Source: Pseudomonadota bacterium (GTDB lineage Bacteria > Pseudomonadota > Alphaproteobacteria > Rhizobiales > Tepidamorphaceae). Taken from it: a stretch of 13,225 nt of DNA. Below, in pieces: positions 7,333 through 13,225 of the stretch (position 1 is the first letter of the stretch; every line of letters starts with the position of its first letter). A program made the position numbers and the translations under genes. The DNA lies in assembly GCA_023458595.1 (NCBI GenBank), contig JAEWYT010000214.1:1-13225 (forward strand). The letters run 5' to 3'. The notes under the pieces are model-generated. The model was not told the DNA's origin and did not search any database. It saw only the letters and a list, made by a program, of their open reading frames with translations.

Positions 7333-7361
7333 TAACTAAATGGACACGAACGGAGGATCAA
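7333..7361 (-). promoter_or_regulatory. Possible promoter of the aminopeptidase P gene
   Basis: On the minus strand TTGATC (7356-7361) and TAGTTA (7333-7338) are separated by 17 bases. The transcription start would fall at about 7326, the A of the ATG. The -35 is reasonable and the -10 is weak. Confidence 0.3.
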
Positions 7362-7441
7362 TCGGCCTTGTATGTGACTATAAAGTGCACTCCGTGCGCT
7401 TTCATCGGGCGCGTATGCCCGCCTCGTGTGCAGTGCAGCAA

Positions 7442-7465
7442 AATTTTTGCGCATGCGAAAAATGC
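7442..7465. promoter_or_regulatory. A/T-flanked CGCATGCG palindrome upstream of the DUF1127 gene
   Basis: The perfect 8-base palindrome CGCATGCG (7451-7458) is flanked by TTTTTG on the left and AAAAA on the right, giving a 19-base near-symmetric site. It lies about 105 bases before the DUF1127 start, in a stretch (about 7370-7470) less GC-rich than its surroundings. It could be a binding site for a dimeric regulator. No matching consensus is known to me, and no clear -35/-10 pair was found nearby. Confidence 0.3.
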
Positions 7466-7566
7466 AGGCCTGTCATGTGGTTGTCGGGCTTCAATTCGGG
7501 TCAGTACGGCTTACCTTTCCCACCAGAACGGCTCCAGGAACGCGATTCCAAACGATGGAGACTACG

Positions 7567-7785
7567 ATGGCCACGACGACTTTCTCTCCCGCACATGTCG
7601 GTGTCGAGGCCCGGCAGGGCCGCGGGTTCCTGCGGCGTATGTTCGATCACATGGTGAAGGCCCGCGAGGCGGAGGCGAAGCGCCAGACGGCGCGCGCCCT
7701 GTGGAGCTACAGCGACGAATCCCTGAAGAACCTGGGCCTCACCCGCGAAGAGCTCGCCCGCTGGCACGCGGGTCCGGTCGGCTGA
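7567..7785 (+). CDS. DUF1127 domain-containing small protein
   Basis: A 72-residue basic protein. The C-terminal half carries the DUF1127 signature: a short amphipathic helix (RALWSYSDESLKNLGLTREEL) with the conserved LGLTR-E-L core. Proteins of this family are abundant in alphaproteobacteria. Some act as small regulators, in RNA turnover or phosphate/carbon metabolism, but the role of this one cannot be told from sequence. The ATG at 7567 is preferred because GGAG (7557-7560) lies 6 bases before it; the in-frame ATG at 7555 has only AGGAA 15 bases upstream and would add Met-Glu-Thr-Thr. The gene stands alone with a long leader and is closed by a strong intrinsic terminator, suggesting a short, abundant monocistronic mRNA. 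Confidence 0.88.
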   Translation: MATTTFSPAHVGVEARQGRGFLRRMFDHMVKAREAEAKRQTARALWSYSDESLKNLGLTREELARWHAGPVG

Positions 7786-7818
7786 TTCCGACCGACGTCA
7801 GTTTTTCCTCCTGACCTG

Positions 7819-7857
7819 ATCCCCGGTCCGGCGTCCCCGGACCGGGGATTTTCTTTG
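7819..7857 (+). terminator. Strong rho-independent terminator of the DUF1127 gene
   Basis: A 13-base-pair perfect stem (7819-7831 with 7837-7849, rich in CCCCGG/CCGGGG) closes a 5-base loop and is followed by TTTTCTTT. It starts 33 bases after the stop codon on the plus strand. Confidence 0.9.
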
Positions 7858-7891
7858 CGCGGACGGGCGCATGTCGCTCATGGTTCCCGAG

Positions 7892-7979
7892 GTCATGCGA
7901 GGGCCTGTCCCGGCCATCCAATCCACGTCTCTGCCGAGCCGAGAAGCGAGTGAATTGACGCGACGGACCCGGCCATGAC
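7892..7979. repeat. Dispersed GTCATG...CATGAC palindromic element (full copy)
   Basis: It begins GTCATG (7892-7897), contains GGGCCTGTCCCGGCCATCCA (7901-7920), and ends CCCGGCCATGAC (7979), so the two ends are inverted repeats of each other. The central part includes CCACGTCTCTG. It lies between the DUF1127 terminator and the prmA stop. It belongs to the same family as 5410-5508 and 104-125 and resembles dispersed elements I recall from alphaproteobacterial genomes. Confidence 0.6.
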
Positions 7980-8025
7980 GAGGCGTCAGGGCGAAGAATG
8001 AACGGCCACCGCGCACGAGAAAGGC

Positions 8026-8895
8026 CTACCGCGCCTCCAGCACCAGCGTCGCCCAGCCGTCGATCGCCGTGCGGAACAGCGGCACGCAGCCCTGCGCGCG
8101 CCAGGCGGCCTCCACCTCGCGGCGCTGGCCGACCAGCAGGCCCGACAGGATGACGACGCCGCCGCGCTCCATCAGCGGCGCGACCTTCGGAGCGAGGCGG
8201 ACGAGGGGCTTGGCCAGGATGTTGGCGAAGACGAGGTCGTAGGGCGCGCCGTCCCGCACCGCCTTCGCCTCCACGCCGTTGGCGGTGAAGGCCTGGACGA
8301 GCCCGCCGACGCCGTTCTTGACGGCGTTCTCCTTCGTCACCTCGACCGCCACCGGATCGATGTCGGTCGCCGTCACCTTCAGGTGCGCGGCCCTGGCGAG
8401 CGCGATCGCGAGGATGCCGGTGCCGGTGCCGACGTCGAGGGGGCGGAAGAAGCGGCCGCGCTTCAGGAGCCGGTCGAGCGCGTTCAGGCAGCCGAGCGTG
8501 GTGCCGTGATGGCCGGTGCCGAAGGCGAGGCCCGCCTCGATCTCGATCGGTATCGCATTCGCCGGGATGCGGTCGCGGTCGTGGTGGCCGAAGACGGCGA
8601 AGCGGCCGGCGAAGACCGGGGGCAGGGCCTCGAGGCTCTCCTTCACCCAGTTGCGGTCGGCGAGCTGCTCGATCGAGATCCTGAGCTTCTCAGCCCGCTT
8701 GCCGAGCGCGCGCGTCAGCACCGCGCGCAGCGCCGCCTCCCCGGGCTTCTCGGTGTAGTAGGCCTCGCCGAGCCAGCCCTTTTCGGTCTCCATCATGCTG
8801 GCGGCGGAGGTCTCGGGATCGACGGCGAGTCCGAGCGCGTCGGAAACGCGGTCGGCCTCGGCCTCGTCGCGGACGGGGATGCGGACCCTGTAGAT
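8026..8895 (-). CDS. prmA: Ribosomal protein L11 methyltransferase, probably starting at ATC
   Basis: A SAM-dependent enzyme that trimethylates ribosomal protein L11. Counting from the ATC at 8895 it has 289 residues, close to E. coli PrmA (293). The N-terminal substrate domain begins YRVRIPVRDEAEADRVSDAL. The catalytic domain has AFGTGHHGTT (about 124-133), SAM motif DVGTGTGILA (154-163), TATDIDPVAVE, and the catalytic-loop FANILAKPL (about 223-231). No ATG, GTG or TTG exists in frame between the upstream stop (8932-8934) and the Met at 8796; starting there would remove 33 family-like residues. AGGAGGT (minus strand, 8901-8907) is 5 bases from ATC, the ideal spacing. A missed base in the sequence upstream is the main alternative. 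The gene is divergent from the PqiA-like gene. Confidence 0.92.
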   Translation of the reverse strand: MYRVRIPVRDEAEADRVSDALGLAVDPETSAASMMETEKGWLGEAYYTEKPGEAALRAVLTRALGKRAEKLRISIEQLADRNWVKESLEALPPVFAGRFAVFGHHDRDRIPANAIPIEIEAGLAFGTGHHGTTLGCLNALDRLLKRGRFFRPLDVGTGTGILAIALARAAHLKVTATDIDPVAVEVTKENAVKNGVGGLVQAFTANGVEAKAVRDGAPYDLVFANILAKPLVRLAPKVAPLMERGGVVILSGLLVGQRREVEAAWRAQGCVPLFRTAIDGWATLVLEAR

Positions 8896-9053
8896 GACGG
8901 ACCTCCTGGGCGCTGGAGATGGGAATAGGATTCACGCCCTCATACTGCTATGCCGCCTTCTCGGATAGGGGGCAGCGAGCCGATCCGCGGACGCTCCTCA
9001 GGATCAGGTCTTGCCGGGGGCAAAGGCCCTTTAGGGACCCGAGGCGAAACGCG

Positions 9054-9569
9054 ATGGGCGGTATGGACGGCAATCGGGAGGACGGCGCCGCCGATATGTC
9101 GATCGGTGCGGCGCGCCGCTGGCTGCCGCTCGCCGTCGTCTTGTCCTCCATCGTCTGCCTCATGCTCGGCCTCACCCTGCCGAGCCTGCAGTTCAAGCGG
9201 TTCTTCTTCCTCTCCGAGGAGCACTCGCTGCTCAGTGTCGTGATCGCGCTTCTGCAGGAAGGGGAATACTTCCTGGGCATCGTGCTCGGCGCGTTCTCGG
9301 TGGTGTTCCCGGGACTGAAGCTCCTGGTGCTCGCGCGCCTCGCGATCGGCGAGGCGACGGGCTGGAACGGCTGGGGCAGGGCGGCGCGCTTCGCCGGCGT
9401 CTTCGGGCGCTGGTCGATGCTCGACGTGGTACTGATCGCGCTCGTTGTCTTCGCGATCAAGCGCTCCGGCCTCGCCGATGCGGCGGCACTGCCCGGCATC
9501 TGGTTCTTCGCGGCGTCCGCGGCGCTGTCCATCGTCGCGGCGCGGATGCTGGAGAGGCGGGGCGGGTAA
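9054..9569 (+). CDS. PqiA-like (paraquat-inducible protein A family) membrane protein, single domain
   Basis: A 171-residue inner-membrane protein with four hydrophobic segments (roughly residues 21-42, 62-88, 112-135 and 142-162). Family features are LTLPSLQF after the first helix, SLLSVVIALLQEGEYFLG, FPGLKLLVL and the hallmark GRWSMLDVVLIALVV. E. coli PqiA has two such domains and acts with PqiB/PqiC in lipid movement across the periplasm; this protein has one and no PqiB/MCE gene next to it, so its role is unclear. The ATG at 9054 follows GAGG (9041-9044) by 9 bases; ATGs at 9063 and 9096 are also possible. The gene is divergent from prmA and converges with rpsD. Confidence 0.82.
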   Translation: MGGMDGNREDGAADMSIGAARRWLPLAVVLSSIVCLMLGLTLPSLQFKRFFFLSEEHSLLSVVIALLQEGEYFLGIVLGAFSVVFPGLKLLVLARLAIGEATGWNGWGRAARFAGVFGRWSMLDVVLIALVVFAIKRSGLADAAALPGIWFFAASAALSIVAARMLERRGG

Positions 9570-9693
9570 CCGGACGGCGCCGCCGATCCGGGCGCACGGC
9601 CCGCCGGCCTCTCCCGCCGCCGCTCCCGTGGGAGAGACGTGGGGGCCGAGTACGGCTGCCGTTCCTATCCGTCGAGAGACCGGCCCGAAACGC

Positions 9694-9717
9694 AAAAGGC
9701 CGCCCGGAAGGCGGCCT
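9694..9717 (-). terminator. Rho-independent terminator of rpsD
   Basis: Read on the minus strand, GGCCGCC and GGCGGCC (9710-9716 with 9698-9704) form a 7-base stem, 8 with the flanking A-T pair, over a 5-base loop, followed by TTTTGCG. It lies 24 bases past the rpsD stop. A T-run exists only on the minus side, so it serves rpsD rather than the PqiA-like gene. Confidence 0.85.
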
Positions 9718-9740
9718 GACGCGTTCGACGGGAAACCGGA

Positions 9741-10358
9741 TCAGCGCGAGTAGAACTCGATGACCAGGTTCGGTTCCATCATGACCGGGTAGGGGACCTC
9801 GGAGAGGCCGGGAACGCGGGTCATGGAAACGCTCAGCTTCTTGTGGTCGACGTCGAGATACTCCGGCACGTCGCGCTCGGGGCTGTCGACGGCCTCGAGG
9901 ACGATGGCGAGCTGCTTCGACTTGTCGCGAATCTCGACCACGTCGCCGACCTTCAGGCGCATGGACGGGATCGTCGCGCGGCGGCCGTTGACCTTGACGT
10001 GGCCGTGGCTGACGAACTGGCGTGCCGCGAAGACCGTCGGCACGAACTTGGCGCGGTAGACGATCGCGTCGAGGCGCCGCTCCAGCAGGCCGATCAGGTT
10101 GGCCGAGGAGTCGCCGCGCATGCGCTGCGCCTCGTCATAGATCTTGCGGAACTGCTTCTCGGAGATATTGGCGTAGTAGCCCTTCAGCTTCTGCTTGGCT
10201 TTCAGCTGCAGGCCGAAGTCGGACGTCTTGCCACGGCGGCGCTGGCCGTGCTCGCCGGGGCCGTATTCGCGCCGGTTGACCGGGCTCTTGGGCCGACCCC
10301 AGATATTCTCGCCCATGCGGCGATCGATCTTGTGCTTCGCCTGGATGCGCTTGGACAT
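9741..10358 (-). CDS. rpsD: 30S ribosomal protein S4
   Basis: A 205-residue primary 16S rRNA-binding protein of the small subunit, which nucleates 30S assembly and contributes to decoding accuracy. The N-terminal part (KHKIDRRMGENIWGRPKSPV, then GQRRRGKTSDFGLQLKAKQK) is the alphaproteobacterial form without zinc-binding cysteines. The S4 RNA-binding domain follows (LERRLDAIVYRAKFVPT, ARQFVSHGHVKVNGRRATIPS), and the C-terminus is MMEPNLVIEFYSR. Full length. An AGAGG ribosome site (10368-10372) lies 9 bases before the ATG. It is monocistronic, with its own promoter and terminator; it is not in the alpha operon with rpsK/rpoA as in E. coli, which is usual for alphaproteobacteria. Confidence 0.98.
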   Translation of the reverse strand: MSKRIQAKHKIDRRMGENIWGRPKSPVNRREYGPGEHGQRRRGKTSDFGLQLKAKQKLKGYYANISEKQFRKIYDEAQRMRGDSSANLIGLLERRLDAIVYRAKFVPTVFAARQFVSHGHVKVNGRRATIPSMRLKVGDVVEIRDKSKQLAIVLEAVDSPERDVPEYLDVDHKKLSVSMTRVPGLSEVPYPVMMEPNLVIEFYSR

Positions 10359-10420
10359 CGTATGGAACCTCTGTTTCTTCGAAAGCGTAGTTCAGTCGTT
10401 GTATGAACCGCTCCTCCTCT

Positions 10421-10510
10421 GCCGTTCGCACGGCCGACAGGTGCCGGGGAGAACCCCGAAAACCACGGAAGCGGAAGTGAATACGCGGACCCAACGGCCC
10501 GCGCGGTCCG
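10421..10510 (-). promoter_or_regulatory. Hairpin-rich 5' leader of rpsD
   Basis: Three stems can be drawn on the minus-strand transcript: CGGACC/GGTCCG (10505-10510 with 10486-10491) at the very 5' end; CGGGG-TTCT-CCCCG (10458-10445); and GCCGT-GCGA-ACGGC (10434-10421) with a GNRA tetraloop. S4 is known to regulate its own mRNA in E. coli and Bacillus, so a leader-binding control is plausible, but no known S4 leader motif was recognised. Confidence 0.35.
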
Positions 10511-10511
10511 T

Positions 10512-10540
10512 TAGATATAGGCGTCAGGGGCTTATGTCAA
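10512..10540 (-). promoter_or_regulatory. Strong predicted rpsD promoter
   Basis: On the minus strand a perfect -35 TTGACA (10535-10540) and a -10 TATCTA (10512-10517) are separated by exactly 17 bases, giving a start near 10505 and a leader of about 147 bases. The -35 hexamer overlaps the stop codon (10537-10539) of the sulfotransferase gene upstream. Confidence 0.8.
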
Positions 10541-11421
10541 ACGCCCGTGGCCGCCTGCGTCGGGGCCCGGACGCCGGCGTCCCTGATCAGGATCGCCCGG
10601 AGCGGGCCGGTATCGACCCTTTGCGGCTCGATCGGAGCGAGCGGAAGCGTGCTTTCCAGGCCCGGGGCATAGTTGAAGGCCTTGAAATCGGCTTCCAGGT
10701 AGTCGATCGCCTTTTTCAGGAGGGCGGGGTCGCCAAGGTACTGTTGCAGTCTTTCGGCGGCGCCGGTCGCGTGCGGGCGCGCCGAACGGATGCCGGCGAC
10801 GCCGTTGGCCTCGAGGAACCGGCCCGTCGCGGCCATGTCCTCGAGATGGCCGATATGGGCGTAGGGGACGTAGCCGAGGGCGATGTTGAACGTCTGGGCA
10901 CGGAAATGCTTGTCGACCCCCTGCGGATCGTCGGCAGCGATCAGGTCCAGAAAGTCGGGGAAGGAGACGGCGGCATCCTCGGCGACGCCGTAGCGGTGGC
11001 AGAAGCCGTCCCAGGTGTGCAGCTTGCGGCCCCGGATCTTGTCGATGTAGCCCGAGACAAGGCGCACCAGCGGGTGGCGGACGACGGTGAAATGGACCGC
11101 CTCGAGGATCGCCTCTGGCGTGTCGGTGTGCAGGGTGCCGTTCTTGATGGACAGACCGGGCGAACGCTCGCTGTCGCGGGCGCTGCCGGCAAACGTCGTC
11201 TCGCCCCGCTTGCGATCGGTCGCGATCCAGAGCGTCTTCATCAGCGTCGAAGACCCGCTCTTGGCGTTCTGCACGTAGACGAGGTTCAGGTCGGGAAAAT
11301 AGACCAGGCCGCGGCGGATGGCGGGCCGGACGTAAGGCGGAAGCGGGCGCCTCGCCGCCGGCCCGGTCCTGGCGGGCTTTCCCAAAAGCGTCCGGATCTT
11401 CTGCATCGGCAAGCCAAGCAT
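10537..11421 (-). CDS. Sulfotransferase family 2 protein (downstream paralogue)
   Basis: A 294-residue enzyme predicted to move a sulfuryl group from PAPS to a carbohydrate or lipid acceptor. The 5'-phosphosulfate loop is NAKSGSSTLMKTLW near residue 52, and the 3'-phosphate motif is VVRHPLVRLVSGYIDKI near residue 114; this pair defines the Sulfotransfer_2 type. YAHIGHLEDM and FNYAPGLE are shared with the paralogue 75 bases upstream, showing a tandem duplication followed by strong divergence. There is no signal peptide or membrane helix. The start at 11421 has AGGAG 11 bases before it; the Met six residues on is an alternative. The acceptor (exopolysaccharide, lipopolysaccharide or glycolipid) is unknown. 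The stop codon lies inside the rpsD -35 box. Confidence 0.85.
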   Translation of the reverse strand: MLGLPMQKIRTLLGKPARTGPAARRPLPPYVRPAIRRGLVYFPDLNLVYVQNAKSGSSTLMKTLWIATDRKRGETTFAGSARDSERSPGLSIKNGTLHTDTPEAILEAVHFTVVRHPLVRLVSGYIDKIRGRKLHTWDGFCHRYGVAEDAAVSFPDFLDLIAADDPQGVDKHFRAQTFNIALGYVPYAHIGHLEDMAATGRFLEANGVAGIRSARPHATGAAERLQQYLGDPALLKKAIDYLEADFKAFNYAPGLESTLPLAPIEPQRVDTGPLRAILIRDAGVRAPTQAATGV

Positions 11422-11496
11422 CTCCCGGCGCGCTCCTGTCCATTGTCGCCCCTGTATAGCGGCGACGTCTTCGCGCCGCCACCACCGGTGCGCGGC

Positions 11497-12396
11497 CTAT
11501 GTCGGTCGCGGGCGGCGGGTGCGGGCGACCGGGGCGGGGCGGCCCGGCTTTTCGGGCGCGCGGCCGCGGTGCCGCGCCGCATAGACGGTGAGGACCTTCC
11601 TGTAGAGCGTGGTGTCGGCCCTCGGCGGCTTGTTCGGTCCGAGCGGCGCGACGGTCTCGATGCCCGGGGCGTAGTTGAACGCGGCGAAATCCCTTTCGCA
11701 GACGTCGAGCGCCTTCCTCAGGATCGCCGGATCGCCCAGATGCTCCGTCAGGACTTCGGACGCACTCGTCTTGTGCGGGATGTGCGTCCTGATGACAGGC
11801 ACGCCGTGCCTCTTGAGGAACCGCTTCGTGGCTGAAAGGTTCTCGATCTGGCCGATATGGGCATAGCGCACTGATCCGCAGGCGAGGTTCAGGGCCTGGG
11901 GACGGAAGTGGCGGTCGATCTGTTCCGGATCGTCGCCGGCGAGAAGCTCGACGAATTCCGGAAAGGACACCCGCGCGCCGCGGGGCAGGTCGTAGCGGTG
12001 TCGAAAGAGCCGCCATGTCCGGTTGTCGGTGTGGCGCTGGATCTTGTCGAGATAGCCCGACACGAGCCGCACGAGCGGATGGCGGACGACGGAGAAATGC
12101 ACCGCTTCCAGCACCTCGGCGGGATCGGAGATGTTCAGCGTGCCGCGATGGAGGCTCTGCGCCGGACTGATGGCGTGGTTGCGCGGGTCTCCGGAGAAGC
12201 TCCTCTTTCCGCGCTTCAGGTCGGCGGCGTTCCACAAGGTGGCGAGGAATGTGGACGATCCGCTTTTCGCGTTTGCAAAGTACACGATTTTCAAGTCAGG
12301 GTAGTAAGTAATATTCCGGCGAATTGATCGTTTTGTAGCAACTACTGATGCATTTCTTTTTCTTGCTATAGTAGAAAAAATCTTCTTCAACGGCAT
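11497..12396 (-). CDS. Sulfotransferase family 2 protein (upstream paralogue)
   Basis: A 299-residue paralogue of the next gene. The PAPS loop KSGSST is at residues 44-49, and the 3'-phosphate motif runs from Arg105 to Ser113 in VVRHPLVRLVSGYLDKI. Also shared are VSFPEFVELLAGDDP, YAHIGQIENL and FNYAPGIE. The C-terminus ends in a Pro/Arg-rich tail (PGRPAPVARTRRPRPT) with no counterpart motif. The first 40-45 codons are AT-rich and use codons such as ATA, AGA, GTA, TCA and ACT that are rare elsewhere in the window; the rest is GC-rich, so the gene may carry a recombination joint near 12260. The ribosome site (GAGGG 12 bases before the ATG) is weak. It is probably in one operon with the downstream paralogue. 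Confidence 0.85.
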   Translation of the reverse strand: MPLKKIFSTIARKRNASVVATKRSIRRNITYYPDLKIVYFANAKSGSSTFLATLWNAADLKRGKRSFSGDPRNHAISPAQSLHRGTLNISDPAEVLEAVHFSVVRHPLVRLVSGYLDKIQRHTDNRTWRLFRHRYDLPRGARVSFPEFVELLAGDDPEQIDRHFRPQALNLACGSVRYAHIGQIENLSATKRFLKRHGVPVIRTHIPHKTSASEVLTEHLGDPAILRKALDVCERDFAAFNYAPGIETVAPLGPNKPPRADTTLYRKVLTVYAARHRGRAPEKPGRPAPVARTRRPRPT

Positions 12397-12527
12397 ATCG
12401 GATTCAAACCCTCGCTTTCTCCTGCGGGTTCGAGTTCGAACGTCTTTTTTCTTCGGTCAGATCGACTCCAATCACCTAGCACGAATCGCGCCGGAGTCCA
12501 AATTCTGCTGTCGCCGGGGCGGGAGAT

Positions 12528-13225
12528 TCAGTCCAATGGCCGGATCGGCAGCGGCAGGATGCCCTGGCCGGGGATCGCGAAGCGTCCGAGAAGCATCGAC
12601 AGTCCCGCCGGGTCGGCCGGCGGGGCGGTGAACAGGGCGACCGAGCGGGCGGCGTCCCGGGCGGCGTCACGGACCACGTCCCCGGTGGTGTCTCCGGGCG
12701 TCTGTCGCTCGCCGAGCAGGCTCGCCACCCGCCGCGCGATGGCCGGCGCCGGGTCGATCCATGCGACCGGCCAGGGCGCCAGCCGCTCGAGCCGGTCGAG
12801 GATCAGGGGATAGTGCGTGCAGGCGAGCACGACGGTGTCGGTGCGTTTCCCGCCGCGCTCGACGAAGGCCGGCGCGATCTCGGCGGCGATCGCCTCCTCG
12901 TCGACCGGATCGCCGCGCATCGCCGCCTCCGCCAGCGCCGCGAGGCCCGTCGCGCCGACGAGCGTCACGTCGACATCCGCGGCGTAGGTCGCGATCAGCG
13001 CCTGGGTGTAGTCGCGCTTCACCGTGCCCGGCGTCGCCAGAACGCTGATCAATCCCGATTTCGTGCCCGCCGCCGCCGGCTTGATCGCCGGAACCGTGCC
13101 GACGAAGGGGAAATCGTGGCTTGCCCTCAGGAACGGCAGCACCAGCGTCGAGGCGGTGTTGCAGGCGATCACCGCGAGATCGGGCTCTCCTTCCTTCGCG
13201 ATCGCCGCGAAGACGGCGAGCACCC
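12528..13225 (-). CDS. murI: Glutamate racemase, 5' end cut by the window
   Basis: A cofactor-independent enzyme that converts L- to D-glutamate for peptidoglycan. About 232 residues are visible; the N-terminus with the first catalytic-site Asp-Ser motif lies beyond the right edge. Both catalytic cysteines are present: VIACNTAST near the left of the visible part and VVLACTHYPLILDRL in the second half. Other family marks are GTVPAIKPAA, ISVLATPGTVKRDY and WIDPAPAIARRV. The visible reading frame is intact to its stop. The GTG at 13221-13223 is an internal codon, not the start. A gap of 131 bases separates it from the sulfotransferase gene and contains no clear terminator. Confidence 0.95.
   Translation of the reverse strand, partial: VLAVFAAIAKEGEPDLAVIACNTASTLVLPFLRASHDFPFVGTVPAIKPAAAGTKSGLISVLATPGTVKRDYTQALIATYAADVDVTLVGATGLAALAEAAMRGDPVDEEAIAAEIAPAFVERGGKRTDTVVLACTHYPLILDRLERLAPWPVAWIDPAPAIARRVASLLGERQTPGDTTGDVVRDAARDAARSVALFTAPPADPAGLSMLLGRFAIPGQGILPLPIRPLD

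Noticed and set aside
7340..7657. Plus-strand open frames through the DUF1127 leader, including an in-frame extension from 7426.
   Set aside because: No ribosome sites, unusual composition (Cys-rich), and the DUF1127 family length is met from 7567.
8690..8935. Open frame from the GTG at 8935 overlapping the prmA 5' end in another frame.
   Set aside because: It is Arg-rich and motif-free after the first codons and overlaps the conserved PrmA N-terminus. It is mentioned only as the alternative source of the prmA start if a base is missing.
9609..9636. CTCTCCC/GGGAGAG stem after the PqiA-like gene as a terminator.
   Set aside because: A 14-base loop and no T-run on either strand; too weak to call.
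12400..12440. tRNA-like T-arm words (GGGTTTGAATCC and TTCGAACTCGAA, minus strand) suggesting a tRNA remnant or attachment site.
   Set aside because: The flanking bases do not pair into a T-stem and no acceptor, D or anticodon arm can be drawn; no integrase is nearby.

Overview
This is a GC-rich chromosomal window that reads as an alphaproteobacterium, most likely of the Hyphomicrobiales/Rhizobiales group or a close relative. The grounds are a short cysteine-free-type ribosomal protein S4, a DUF1127 small protein, a sulfide:quinone oxidoreductase whose catalytic residues fall at the Rhodobacter capsulatus numbers, an MmyB-type regulator, and dispersed palindromic elements beginning GTCATG and ending CATGAC that I associate with this class. 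No genus can be named from the sequence. No CRISPR array, transposase, prophage or tRNA was seen.

Layout. (1) 190-2085 (+): an overlapping three-gene cluster, an AraC-type regulator followed by azlC and azlD (branched-chain amino acid exporter). (2) 2154-3517: a four-helix membrane protein (-) and a divergent Xre/MmyB-type regulator (+), with palindromic candidate operators in the 137-bp gap. (3) 3546-5381 (+): a sulfide-detoxification operon. Its promoter has an ATATTC-N8-GAATAT palindrome between the -35 and -10 boxes and drives sqr, which is translationally coupled (GTGA overlap) to a zinc-ribbon thioredoxin-2. (4) 5512-7326 (-): aminopeptidase P. (5) 7567-7785 (+): a DUF1127 small protein with a strong intrinsic terminator. 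(6) 8026-8895 (-): prmA, with no ATG/GTG/TTG start at the expected place and a well-spaced Shine-Dalgarno in front of ATC. (7) 9054-9569 (+): a single-domain PqiA-like membrane protein. (8) 9741-10358 (-): rpsD with terminator, promoter and a hairpin-rich leader. (9) 10537-12396 (-): two tandem paralogous sulfotransferases, the 5'-most with an anomalous AT-rich first 40-45 codons. (10) 12528 to the right edge (-): murI, cut by the window.

How it fits together. Housekeeping genes (prmA, pepP, rpsD, murI) are interspersed with small accessory modules. The most coherent module is the sulfide one. SQR oxidises H2S into the quinone pool and yields sulfane sulfur; the co-translated thioredoxin could reduce the resulting persulfides; and the promoter palindrome matches the operator I recall for SqrR/BigR-type persulfide-sensing repressors, although no such regulator lies in the window. 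The sulfotransferase pair lies between rpsD and murI and looks like a duplicated, possibly acquired, surface-modification module. I see no clearly new system. The items most worth checking are the sqr operator/operon, the prmA start codon and the composition break inside the sulfotransferase gene.
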